Below the pieces are notes generated by a model. That model worked only from the letters and a program-made list of their open reading frames with translations. It was not told where the DNA came from and ran no database searches. Made by a program: the position numbers and the translations under genes. DNA of 7,101 bases, taken from an uncultured Alphaproteobacteria bacterium. Its GTDB lineage: Bacteria > Pseudomonadota > Alphaproteobacteria > Rhizobiales > Ancalomicrobiaceae. How positions within the stretch are numbered: position 1 is the stretch's first letter; each line of letters begins with the position of its first letter. The DNA lies in the NCBI GenBank assembly GCA_937919435.1, contig CALFRR010000235.1, forward strand, positions 1-7,101, given 5' to 3'. Shown here in pieces: positions 1 through 6,429 of this stretch.

Positions 1-1187
1 GTGGACGCGAAGGCGAGATGCAGTCCGAGCGCGCTGGCGCCGACCACCCGTGCCTCGAGCGGCGTCAGGCCGGAGAGATCGATGCGGCAGCGGGTTCCGA
101 CGGCCCGGTCGATCGGCGTCTCGGGCCGGACCAGGGCGCCGCCCGGCGACAGATCGATGGTGCGGACCGCGGTCGTGGTCCCGCCGACGGCGAGGCTGCC
201 GGTCAGTTCGACCGGCCAGCGATCTTCGCGCCGCCGGTCGGCGCCCGGCGCCTGACGCAGCACGGTGACGAGATGGCGGCTCATCTCCGCGACGGTGGTG
301 TTCATCGCTTCGGTGGCGGTCACCACCTCGCGGCCGAGGGCGGCGGCACGGGCGGTGCCGGAACTCATTGTCCGGGCGCCGGCGGCGACCTCGTCGGCGA
401 AGTGGGCGGTGTCGCTGGCCCGCCGGCCGATGTCGGCCGTCGTGCCGATCTGCATCTGAACCGCCTGGGTGACCTCGCCGAACACCGGGCCGATCTCGCC
501 GACCAGCCCGAGGATCCGTCCGACCGCGTCGATGTTGGCCTCCGCCGTCGCCTTCAGGCGGGCGATGGTGGCGCCGATCTCTCCGGTCGCCTTCTGGGTC
601 TCGACCGACAGTGCCTTGACCTCGCTCGCCACCACGGCGAAGCCGCGGCCGGCGGTACCGGCACGGGCGGCCTCGATCGTCGCGTTGAGGGCGAGGAGAT
701 TGGTCTGTCCGGCGATGTCCGAGATCAGCGAGACCACCGATTGGATCTGACCGATCGCCGCCTTCAGTTCGTCGATCGAACGGGTCGCCGCGGAGGCGAG
801 ATCGCCGGCGTCGTCGACCAGCTTCTGCGACGTCCGAGCGCGGCGGCCGATCTCCTCGGCGGTGGTGTGGAGTTCGTCGAGCCCTTCGGCGAGTTGGCGG
901 ATGTCGCCGCGGGCGGTGTCGGTGCGCGCCGCGAGATCCTCGGCGGCGTGGGTCAACCCGTCGAGGATCGTCGAACTCTCGTCGACCCGGCCGCGGGTCT
1001 CCCGGCCGCCGGCATCGAGACGGGTGGACGCCCGCCGCAGGTCCGCTTCGAGCAGTTCGACGGTGTCGCGGAAGCTCTCGGTGGACTTCGTCGGCGCCGG
1101 ATCCGCACCCGTCGAGGCATCCGGTGCGCGGACGTCGGTGGCGACCCGCATCTCGGATCGTCTCGCTCTTCCCGTCCAACCGAACAT
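1..1187 (-). CDS. Soluble methyl-accepting chemotaxis protein with C-terminal PilZ domain (partial, C-terminus beyond window)
   Basis: Cytoplasmic chemoreceptor expected to form a long helical hairpin that controls CheA through CheW. The 395 visible residues start at the ATG at 1187, preceded by the Shine-Dalgarno-like TGAGGAG (1194-1200). I see no transmembrane segment or periplasmic sensor domain: residues from about 40 to 310 are heptad-like Ala/Glu/Leu-rich coiled coil. The conserved signalling tip is clear at residues 161-186 (QTNLLALN, then IEAARAG and GRGFAVV). At the position that is usually Glu in AARAGE there is Thr178. From about residue 316 a PilZ domain begins, with the RxxxR motif (R319, R323) and DxSxxG (D345, S347, G350), which in the family bind cyclic di-GMP. 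It runs to GLHLAF near residue 394, where the window ends, so only a few tens of residues should be missing. Receptors with a terminal PilZ, such as Azospirillum Tlp1, are known. The ligand is not evident. Confidence 0.93.
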   Translation of the reverse strand, partial: MFGWTGRARRSEMRVATDVRAPDASTGADPAPTKSTESFRDTVELLEADLRRASTRLDAGGRETRGRVDESSTILDGLTHAAEDLAARTDTARGDIRQLAEGLDELHTTAEEIGRRARTSQKLVDDAGDLASAATRSIDELKAAIGQIQSVVSLISDIAGQTNLLALNATIEAARAGTAGRGFAVVASEVKALSVETQKATGEIGATIARLKATAEANIDAVGRILGLVGEIGPVFGEVTQAVQMQIGTTADIGRRASDTAHFADEVAAGARTMSSGTARAAALGREVVTATEAMNTTVAEMSRHLVTVLRQAPGADRRREDRWPVELTGSLAVGGTTTAVRTIDLSPGGALVRPETPIDRAVGTRCRIDLSGLTPLEARVVGASALGLHLAFAS

Positions 1188-1193
1188 GGACCG

Positions 1194-1200
1194 CTCCTCA
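1194..1200 (-). promoter_or_regulatory. Ribosome binding site of the chemoreceptor gene
   Basis: On the minus strand TGAGGAG lies 6 bases before the ATG at 1187. It is the best Shine-Dalgarno match among the genes here and fixes the chemoreceptor start, so the protein begins without any membrane anchor. Confidence 0.7.
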
Positions 1201-1281
1201 TCAAAGGCGGTGACGAGCTTGCCTAGAAGAGCGTTTAGGAGCGATTAAACCGATGCGCGAATCTCGATCGATCGAATAGAA

Positions 1282-1315
1282 GAAGGCGTGGCGACGAGCT
1301 TTCGTCGCGACCTTC
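1282..1315. repeat. Two-part hairpin in the chemoreceptor/photolyase divergent region
   Basis: The inner stem is a perfect 7-bp pair, GCGACGA (1291-1297) with TCGTCGC (1302-1308), closed by a 4-nt loop GCTT. After a small asymmetric internal loop, an outer 5-bp stem follows, GAAGG (1282-1286) with CCTTC (1311-1315). There is no T-run on either side, so it does not look like an intrinsic terminator. It lies about 95 bases upstream of the chemoreceptor start and upstream of the candidate photolyase promoter. It may be a DNA operator or a structured leader of the chemoreceptor mRNA. A 12-nt palindrome made of GATC repeats, TCGATCGATCGA, sits beside it at 1264-1275. Confidence 0.45.
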
Positions 1316-1359
1316 TCCGACTTTCGGCTCGATCCCCGGCCCATGTCTTCGGCCCTATG

Positions 1360-1379
1360 GAACGTCACCGTTCGGAACG
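1360..1379. repeat. GAACG/CGTTC dyad cluster just upstream of the candidate photolyase promoter
   Basis: Three copies of one 5-mer alternate in orientation: GAACG (1360-1364), CGTTC (1369-1373), GAACG (1375-1379). They form two overlapping dyads, with 4-nt and 1-nt spacers. The cluster ends one base before the -35-like element at 1381, a typical place for a regulator to bind. The bound protein, if any, is unknown. The spacing does not match the alphaproteobacterial LexA box, GTTC-N7-GTTC. Confidence 0.35.
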
Positions 1380-1380
1380 G

Positions 1381-1410
1381 CGATCCGGTCTCCCGGCTCG
1401 TACGTAGTCG
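1381..1410 (+). promoter_or_regulatory. Candidate ECF-sigma promoter of the photolyase gene
   Basis: A -35-like CGATCC (1381-1386) is followed by an 18-nt spacer and TAGTCG (1405-1410), with CCCGG at 1392-1396 and CGTACGTAG at 1399-1407. It matches 21 of 30 positions, without gaps, with the region upstream of the ChrR-like gene at 6459-6430 on the minus strand. Its GATCC core resembles the TGATCC -35 element described for Rhodobacter sphaeroides sigma-E; the -10 resemblance is weaker. Transcription would start near 1415-1418, giving a leader of about 45 nt before the ATG at 1461. That start would lie almost on the alternative GTG at 1422. This is an inference from sequence similarity alone. 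Confidence 0.5.
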
Positions 1411-1460
1411 GGTGGGGACCCGTGCGTCACCGGATGGGCCGAACCAGCGAGGAACGCGAG

Positions 1461-2963
1461 ATGACATCGACCGACAACGACGGCGACGCTTCCCGGCCGG
1501 TCGTCGCCTGGTTGCGCGACGACCTGCGGCTCGACGACAATCCGGTGCTCGCCGAAGCGGCGGCGAGCGGACGGCCGGTGGTCGTCGCCTACCTGCTCGA
1601 CGACGTCTCCGACGGTCTGCGGCCGCTGGGCGGGGCGAGCCGCTGGTGGCTCCATCGGTCGCTCGCCGCGCTCGACGGCGCCCTCAGGGGGATCGGCGTC
1701 GGGCTCACGCTGCGGCGCGGTGCGGCGGCGATCGAGATTCCTCGCCTGCTCGGGGAGGTCGGCGCGAGCCGGCTGATCCTGGCGCGCCGGCCCGGGGCGG
1801 CGGAAGCGCGGATCGACCGGGCGGTCGAGGCGGCGGCACGGGCCCGCGGGATCCCGACGACCATCTGTCCGAGCAATCTGCTGCGCGAGCCGGAGGAGGT
1901 GGCGACCGCTGCGGGCACGCCGTTCCGGGTGTTCACGCCCTATTGGCGGGCGGCGCGGCTGGTGCGTCCGCCGCGACCAGCAGTTCCCGCGCCGCATCGG
2001 CTCGACGGCCCACGGACCGCTCCGGCGAGCGATCGGCTCGACGACTGGCGTCTCCTGCCGCGTGGTCCGGACTGGTCGGGCGGGCTCGCCGCGACCTGGA
2101 CGCCCGGCGAAGCCGGCGCACGGGCGCGGCTCGTCCGGTTCGTCGAACACGGGCTTTCCGGTTATGCGACGCTGCGCGACCGGCCGGATCTCGATCACAC
2201 CTCGCGTCTCGCGGCGCATCTGCGGTTCGGCGAGATCTCGGTGATGCGGGTGGCGGCGGCGGTCGAGGCGGCGGTGCACGCCGGGCGCGCTTCGGCGGCG
2301 GATGGCGACAAGTTCCTCGCCGAGCTCGGTTGGCGGGAATTCGCCCACCACCTGCTCCATTGGTTCCCCGACCTCGCCACGGCGAACTTCCAGCCCACCT
2401 TCGATGCGTTTCCCTGGCGGGAGGACGCCGGGTTCGTGGCGGCCTGGCGGCGGGGGGAGACCGGCTATCCGCTGGTCGATGCCGGCATGCGGGAGCTGTG
2501 GACGACCGGCACCATGCACAACCGGGTGCGGATGGTCGCCGCGTCGTTCCTGATCAAGCACGGGCTGATCGACTGGCGGGTCGGAGAAGCCTGGTTCCAC
2601 GACACGCTGGTCGATGCCTGCCCGGCGAACAATCCGGCGGGGTGGCAATGGGTGGCCGGGTCGGGGGCCGATGCGGCGCCGTTCTTCCGGATCTTCAATC
2701 CGGTCGCGCAGGGCGAAAAGTTCGATCCCGACGGCACCTACGTCCGCCGTTTCGTGCCGGAGATCGCGGGGTTGCCGACCCGTGCGATCCACGCGCCGTG
2801 GACGGCGAGCCCGACGGAACGGGCGGCGGCCGGCGTGCGGCTCGGCGAGACCTGTCCGAAGCCGATCGTCGACCACGCGGCGGCGCGGGCACGGGCCCTC
2901 GCCGCCCATGCCCGGATCGGCCGCGGCGCCGCCGACGAGCAGCGGCAACTCGACCTCCTCTGA
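1461..2963 (+). CDS. phrB: Deoxyribodipyrimidine photolyase (class I CPD photolyase, cryptochrome/photolyase family)
   Basis: Cytoplasmic flavoenzyme that splits UV-induced cyclobutane pyrimidine dimers using blue light absorbed by reduced FAD. The 500-residue length is usual. The N-terminal antenna domain opens with VVAWLRDDLRLDDNPVL; the FAD-binding domain includes TSRLAAHLRFGEIS (about 247-260), MHNRVRM (352-358), and the ANNPAGWQW and RIFNPVAQGEKFDPDG blocks. Aligned by eye to E. coli Phr, all three Trp of the electron-transfer chain are present: W319, W372 and W395 (E. coli 306, 359, 382). Substrate-pocket E288, W291, N354, M358 and W397 are also kept. T351 replaces E. coli W338. The antenna cofactor cannot be decided from the sequence. 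I chose ATG 1461 because GAGGAA lies just upstream and because family homology begins soon after it; an in-frame GTG at 1422 would add 13 residues. The gene has its own candidate promoter and meets the beta-lactamase gene tail to tail. Confidence 0.96.
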   Translation: MTSTDNDGDASRPVVAWLRDDLRLDDNPVLAEAAASGRPVVVAYLLDDVSDGLRPLGGASRWWLHRSLAALDGALRGIGVGLTLRRGAAAIEIPRLLGEVGASRLILARRPGAAEARIDRAVEAAARARGIPTTICPSNLLREPEEVATAAGTPFRVFTPYWRAARLVRPPRPAVPAPHRLDGPRTAPASDRLDDWRLLPRGPDWSGGLAATWTPGEAGARARLVRFVEHGLSGYATLRDRPDLDHTSRLAAHLRFGEISVMRVAAAVEAAVHAGRASAADGDKFLAELGWREFAHHLLHWFPDLATANFQPTFDAFPWREDAGFVAAWRRGETGYPLVDAGMRELWTTGTMHNRVRMVAASFLIKHGLIDWRVGEAWFHDTLVDACPANNPAGWQWVAGSGADAAPFFRIFNPVAQGEKFDPDGTYVRRFVPEIAGLPTRAIHAPWTASPTERAAAGVRLGETCPKPIVDHAAARARALAAHARIGRGAADEQRQLDLL

Positions 2964-2969
2964 GCGGTC

Positions 2970-2985
2970 CGGCCGGTCGAGGCCG
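2970..2985. terminator. Possible short hairpin between the convergent photolyase and beta-lactamase genes
   Basis: In the 29-bp gap between the two stop codons, CGGCC (2970-2974) can pair with GGCCG (2981-2985) across a 6-nt loop. The stem is short and lacks a T-run on either strand, so it is at best a weak bidirectional terminator. Its position between convergent genes is the main argument for it. Confidence 0.25.
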
Positions 2986-2992
2986 CGGCGCG

Positions 2993-3874
2993 TCAGACCC
3001 GGCCGATCCGCTCGACCACCACCCGGCCGACCGCGGCGAGTGCCGCGTCGCGTTCGGCGGGCGCGATGGTGGTGCCGGTCAGGAAGGCGGCGATCAGGAC
3101 CGACGGACGGCCCGGCGGACGGAAGAAGGCGACGTCGTTGGCGGTGCCGTTGGCGCCCGAGCCGGTCTTGTCGCCGCAGAGCCAGCCGTCCGGAGCGGCG
3201 GCACGCAGGCGTCTGGTGCCGGTCGAGCAGGAGACCATCAGCCCGATCAGCCGATCGCGCGACGCCGGCTTCAGGGCGTCGCCGACGACGAGGCGTTCGA
3301 GGTCGGCGATCATCGCGGCGGGCGTGGTGGTGTCGCGGTCGTCTCCCGGGATCGCCGAATTGAGCGCGGTCTCGATCCGGTCGAAGCGGGTGACGGTGTC
3401 GCCGAGCGCGCGGATCGCGGCGGTCGTCCGCTCCGGACCGCCGAGAGCGGCGAACATCAGATTGGCCGCGGTGTTGTCGGAATGGACGACCGCGGCGGCC
3501 AGGAGATCGCCGAGCCGGGCGCCGCCGGACGGGGCCCAGGGGGCGGTGACCGGGGAATACTCGACGAGATCGGCGTCGGAGAAGGTCACGCGGCGGGACA
3601 GCGTCTCCTCGCCACGGTCGACGCGGGCGAGGATCAGACCGGCGAGCAGGATCTTGGCGGTCGAGCAGAAGGGGAAGCGTTCGTCGGCCCGGTGCGCGAG
3701 GCGCGATCCGTCGCGCGTGTCGAGGACCGCGACGCCGAGACGACCGCCGGTCCGGGCCTCGATCGCCGCGAGGTCGGCGGTGGGGGCGGTGCCGGCGGAG
3801 AGGACCGGAGGGGCCGCGAAGGCGAGACCGGTGAGGCCGAAGAGCAGGATGCGGCGGTCGAAGGCGAGGGTCAT
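2993..3874 (-). CDS. bla: Class A serine beta-lactamase with probable twin-arginine signal peptide
   Basis: Periplasmic enzyme that hydrolyses beta-lactams through an acyl-serine intermediate; 293 residues is normal for class A. The N-terminus (residues 1-28) holds an Arg pair at 7-8, then ILLFGLTGLAFAA and a likely cleavage site near LSA-G, which looks like a twin-arginine rather than a plain Sec signal. All catalytic motifs are present: STAK with nucleophile S71 and K74, SDN at 132-134, omega-loop ETALN with general base E168 and N172, and KTGSG at 236-240. R222 aligns with Arg220 of KPC-type enzymes. C70 occupies the Ambler 69 position of class A carbapenemases, but the partner C238 is Gly here, so that disulfide cannot form; C216 and C233 are the other cysteines. 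Substrate range cannot be read from this. The ATG at 3874 has a weak ribosome site but places the signal peptide at the very start. No BlaR or AmpR-type regulator gene is adjacent. Confidence 0.95.
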   Translation of the reverse strand: MTLAFDRRILLFGLTGLAFAAPPVLSAGTAPTADLAAIEARTGGRLGVAVLDTRDGSRLAHRADERFPFCSTAKILLAGLILARVDRGEETLSRRVTFSDADLVEYSPVTAPWAPSGGARLGDLLAAAVVHSDNTAANLMFAALGGPERTTAAIRALGDTVTRFDRIETALNSAIPGDDRDTTTPAAMIADLERLVVGDALKPASRDRLIGLMVSCSTGTRRLRAAAPDGWLCGDKTGSGANGTANDVAFFRPPGRPSVLIAAFLTGTTIAPAERDAALAAVGRVVVERIGRV

Positions 3875-3892
3875 GGAGGGGTCCCGAGTCCC

Positions 3893-3919
3893 GTTTGCCC
3901 GTGGGCGATGGCGGCAAAC
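3893..3919. repeat. 7-bp inverted repeat upstream of the beta-lactamase gene (operator candidate)
   Basis: GTTTGCC (3893-3899) and GGCAAAC (3913-3919) are perfect reverse complements separated by 13 bases, so the arm centres lie 20 bp apart, about two helical turns. The AAA/TTT cores stand out against the GC-rich surroundings. The dyad lies 19-45 bases upstream of the beta-lactamase ATG, where a repressor site or a leader hairpin would act. Inside it, GCCC and GGGC can form a smaller competing hairpin. The rest of 3875-4149 shows no gene I can support. Confidence 0.45.
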
Positions 3920-4149
3920 TCGACGGGGATCCCGGCGGAACGTGGTTCGGATCGTGGCGCACTCGCGGCCTTCCTCGCCCGCGCGTCGATGTCGCAGGCG
4001 ACCGGCCTTCTCCGCACCAGATCGATTGACAGGAGCAGGAAACAACGGCATGCCAGTCACGGCCTCCCGGTCTCGTTCCGGCTCGGCCGAAACCGACCGG
4101 GTCGCCGTGGCGGTCCGCCAGAAGAGTCGCGATCGAAAGCCCCTGCCCG

Positions 4150-5730
4150 ATGATCGAATCGACGAAGCGCCCGGAAACGAACGGCGCATCCGGTGAACTG
4201 AGCCTGTCCCGACTCTTCGCCTTCGCCGCGCCCGCACTTCCGATCGCGGCCTTTCAGCTCCCCTTCGTCATCATCGTGCCGAAGTACTACGCCGACAACG
4301 TCGGTCTCAGTCTGACCGCGGTCGGCGCCATCATCATCGCGGTTCGACTGATCGACGCGATGCTCGATCCGTTCATCGGCTATTTCGCCGACCATTCGCG
4401 GCCGCGCTGGGGGCGGCGGCGGACCTGGTTCGGCATCGCCGCGATCCCGACCACGGTCGGCGCGCTGATGGTGTTCAACCCGTTCCCGGCGGTCGAGGCC
4501 GGCAATCACATCTTCTGGGGAGGCTGGTTCTTCCTGTGGAGCGTGATGATGTCGCTCGGCTACACGGCGCTGTCGCTTTCGCACCAGTCGTGGGCGGCTG
4601 AGATCTCGACCACCTATTACGGCCGCAACCGGACCTTCGCGGCCCGCGAGGTCTCGGTGGTGCTCGGCACGCTGGTGGCGACCGCCCTGCCCTTCGTGCT
4701 GTCGCGGCTCGGCCTGCCCGGCGACGAACCGGTGCTGATCGGCCTTTCGCTGCTGGTCGGCATCGCGCTGCCGTTGTTCGCCTTCGGCACCGTCCGCTTC
4801 GTGCCCGAGCCGCACCACACCCGCCACGAGCCGACCCCGTTCATCGCCGGCCTCAAGGGCATGGTGCAGAACGAGCCGTTCCGCCGCCTGCTGCTCGCCT
4901 TCGCGCTGTCGAACATGGCCAACGGCGTGCCGGCGGCGATCCTGCTCTACTTCGTGCGCGACTACATCCACGGCAACGAGGAGACGCAGCGCTTCTTCCT
5001 GCTGCTCTACTTCCTCTCCGGCGTGCTCTCCACGCCGCTGTGGCTGTGGCTGGCGCGGCGGACCTCGAAGCACAGGGCGTGGTCGATCGCGATGGTCATC
5101 GCCTGCCTCGGCTTCATCTGGACACCCTTCGTCGGTTGGGAGACGCTCGGCGAACACTCGGTCTGGGTGTTCGGCTTCATCATGGTGATCGCCGGAATGG
5201 CGGTCGGTGCCGATCTGATGCTGCCGCCGTCGATGCAGTCCGACGTGATCGACCTCGACACGGCGCGGACCGGCGAACAGCACACCGGCTTCTATTTCGC
5301 GGTCTGGGCGCTCGCCACCAAGGTCGCGCTGTCGATCGCGCTGGGCTTCGGCTTCGTGCTGCTCGGTGCGGTCGGCTTCAAGAAGGGTGAAGTCAGCGAA
5401 CACGCGGCGATCGTCGAGCAGGTCCAGAACGTCGGCCCCAACGAGCTGTCGTCGGTGGTGCCGGTCGAGCCGGGCAAGGCCAAGGCGAAGCGGCCGCGCA
5501 AGGATCAGCCGGTCGCCTATTCGCGTCCGATCAAGCAGAGCCACAAGGCGATGTGGACGCTGGCGATCCTCTACGCCTGGGTGCCGGTGGTGCTCAAGCT
5601 GATCGCGGTTTCGCTGGTCTGGAACTTCCCGGTCGGTCCGGCCGAGCAGGCGAAACTCCGGGCGCAGATCGATGCGCGACTGGAGGAAGAGCGTCGCCGC
5701 AACGGCAACGGAAACGGAAACCGCCACTGA
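4150..5730 (+). CDS. MFS transporter of the glycoside-pentoside-hexuronide:cation symporter (MelB-like) type
   Basis: Inner-membrane carrier, 526 residues, with hydrophobic segments consistent with the 12-helix MFS fold. The helix-2 block RLIDAMLDPFIGYFAD (66-81) followed by RPRWGRRR (84-91) is the GPH signature. R66, D69 and D73 have the spacing of MelB Arg52, Asp55 and Asp59, the sugar/cation-site residues, so cation-coupled uptake is likely, but the substrate is unknown. A second family block, ADLMLPPSMQSDVIDLD with RTGEQHTG (354-380), lies before helix 11. Unusual parts are a hydrophilic, Lys/Arg-rich insert of about 55 residues (411-466) before the last helix, and a charged C-terminal tail ending in NGNGNGNRH. 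The start at 4150 lacks a good Shine-Dalgarno, but the first helix begins soon after (LFAFAAPALPIAAF from residue 22). No catabolic genes for a sugar lie beside it. It converges on the ChrR-like gene with a 48-bp gap. Confidence 0.92.
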   Translation: MIESTKRPETNGASGELSLSRLFAFAAPALPIAAFQLPFVIIVPKYYADNVGLSLTAVGAIIIAVRLIDAMLDPFIGYFADHSRPRWGRRRTWFGIAAIPTTVGALMVFNPFPAVEAGNHIFWGGWFFLWSVMMSLGYTALSLSHQSWAAEISTTYYGRNRTFAAREVSVVLGTLVATALPFVLSRLGLPGDEPVLIGLSLLVGIALPLFAFGTVRFVPEPHHTRHEPTPFIAGLKGMVQNEPFRRLLLAFALSNMANGVPAAILLYFVRDYIHGNEETQRFFLLLYFLSGVLSTPLWLWLARRTSKHRAWSIAMVIACLGFIWTPFVGWETLGEHSVWVFGFIMVIAGMAVGADLMLPPSMQSDVIDLDTARTGEQHTGFYFAVWALATKVALSIALGFGFVLLGAVGFKKGEVSEHAAIVEQVQNVGPNELSSVVPVEPGKAKAKRPRKDQPVAYSRPIKQSHKAMWTLAILYAWVPVVLKLIAVSLVWNFPVGPAEQAKLRAQIDARLEEERRRNGNGNGNRH

Positions 5731-5778
5731 GGAGCGCGGTGCGTGGGCGCCCTGGTCGGCCGGCGTCGGTGGTCGAGG
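5731..5778. other. Short convergent gap between transporter and ChrR-like gene
   Basis: These 48 bases separate two stop codons facing each other. They contain the small palindrome GGGCGCCC and GGCCGGC, but no stem followed by a T-run. I cannot support an intrinsic terminator here. Confidence 0.4.
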
Positions 5779-6396
5779 TCAGCGCCAGCGGCGGAACGGG
5801 TTGACCAGCCGGATGCCCGCGCCCTCGACCAGAGCGATGCACAGGCACCCTTCCGGGTCGGCGATCGGCCGATGCTCGGTGTCGACATCGGCGACCGCGA
5901 GATCGCCGGGTCCGTAGCTCACTCCGGCGTCGGAGAAGCCGCCTTCGAGCACCAGCGTCGCCTCGAGCCCGGCGTGGCCGTGACCGGGAATGGCACGGCG
6001 CCCCGCGACCCGGATCATCTCCATCGTGAAGGCGCCGAAACGGCCGAGCGGGCGGCGGCGGATCCCGAACCAGGCGAAGCGCCAGCGCTCCGGTCGCGTC
6101 CCCACCAGGTCGGCGATCGCCCGCGGTAGACCGCCGCCGGACTCTGGTGCGCGCGGTGGCGCGGGAGCGGGGTCGGTCGCCAGAATCCTCTCCAGCATCG
6201 GGTCGCGCGCGCCGATCGGCACCGGTTCGATTCCCTCCAGCCGACGTCCGGCGAGTGCCTCGAAACCGGCGAAGGCGCGTGCGGCGGCGGGCGACAGCTC
6301 GACGTGGGCGGCGACGATCGCCGCGACCGGCGGTGCGAGGCGTCCGAGCGCGTGGTCGGCGAGAAGTTCGGCGACGAGATCTTCGCTGTCGGCCAT
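5779..6396 (-). CDS. ChrR-family cupin / anti-sigma-like protein lacking the zinc-binding cysteines of the anti-sigma domain
   Basis: ChrR proteins hold an ECF sigma factor inactive until singlet oxygen or a related stress. This 205-residue protein has the family layout: a helical N-terminal domain (1-60), a linker rich in Pro and Ala (76-90) and a C-terminal cupin (about 95-205). The cupin metal site is complete: H139, H141, E145 and H175, with the same spacing as the four ligands of R. sphaeroides ChrR. C184 and C186 match the family's CxC near the end. In the N-terminal domain H31 is kept, but S35 and A38 occupy the places of the two zinc-binding cysteines and no histidine lies near residue 6. 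Zinc-dependent sigma binding of the usual kind is therefore doubtful. ChrR genes normally follow their sigma gene; here the upstream neighbour is divergent alaX, so no partner is visible. The ATG at 6396 has a weak ribosome site. Confidence 0.88.
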   Translation of the reverse strand: MADSEDLVAELLADHALGRLAPPVAAIVAAHVELSPAAARAFAGFEALAGRRLEGIEPVPIGARDPMLERILATDPAPAPPRAPESGGGLPRAIADLVGTRPERWRFAWFGIRRRPLGRFGAFTMEMIRVAGRRAIPGHGHAGLEATLVLEGGFSDAGVSYGPGDLAVADVDTEHRPIADPEGCLCIALVEGAGIRLVNPFRRWR

Positions 6397-6429
6397 GGCG
6401 GGCGACGACTCCGGACGAATGAGGCATCC

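Noticed and set aside
1360..1373. LexA/SOS box upstream of the photolyase
   Set aside because: The repeats are GAAC-N6-GTTC, which fits neither the alphaproteobacterial direct repeat GTTC-N7-GTTC nor the Gram-positive GAAC-N4-GTTC.
1359..1384. GGAAC elements (1359-1363 and 1374-1378) as an EcfG general-stress promoter, GGAAC-N16/17-CGTT
   Set aside because: The sequences at the required spacing are CGAT or GGCT rather than CGTT, so neither copy makes a good promoter.
1422..1460. Upstream GTG start for the photolyase at 1422
   Set aside because: The added 13 residues are polar and not family-like, there is no good ribosome site, and the candidate promoter would place the transcription start almost on this codon. 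ATG 1461 has GAGGAA before it.
4026..4054. TTGACA as a -35 box for the transporter, with CATGCC at 17-nt spacing
   Set aside because: The hexamer is perfect, but the -10 candidate matches the consensus poorly. One hexamer alone is weak evidence.
1343..4153. Very long open frames opposite or out of phase with the photolyase and beta-lactamase (for example 936 residues on plus, 865 on minus)
   Set aside because: They are stop-poor shadow frames of GC-rich coding DNA: Arg/Gly/Ala-rich, spanning two convergent genes, with no recognisable domain.
4050..4196. Small plus-strand reading frame of 48 residues overlapping the start of the transporter gene
   Set aside because: It is Arg/Ser-rich as expected from random GC-rich DNA, overlaps the transporter by 47 bases, has no family I recognise, and its nearest AGGAG lies too far upstream of the ATG.
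2993..4237. N-terminal extension of the beta-lactamase to 414 residues
   Set aside because: The extra 121 residues precede a complete signal peptide, run back across the divergent intergenic region into the transporter gene, and are Arg-rich noise.
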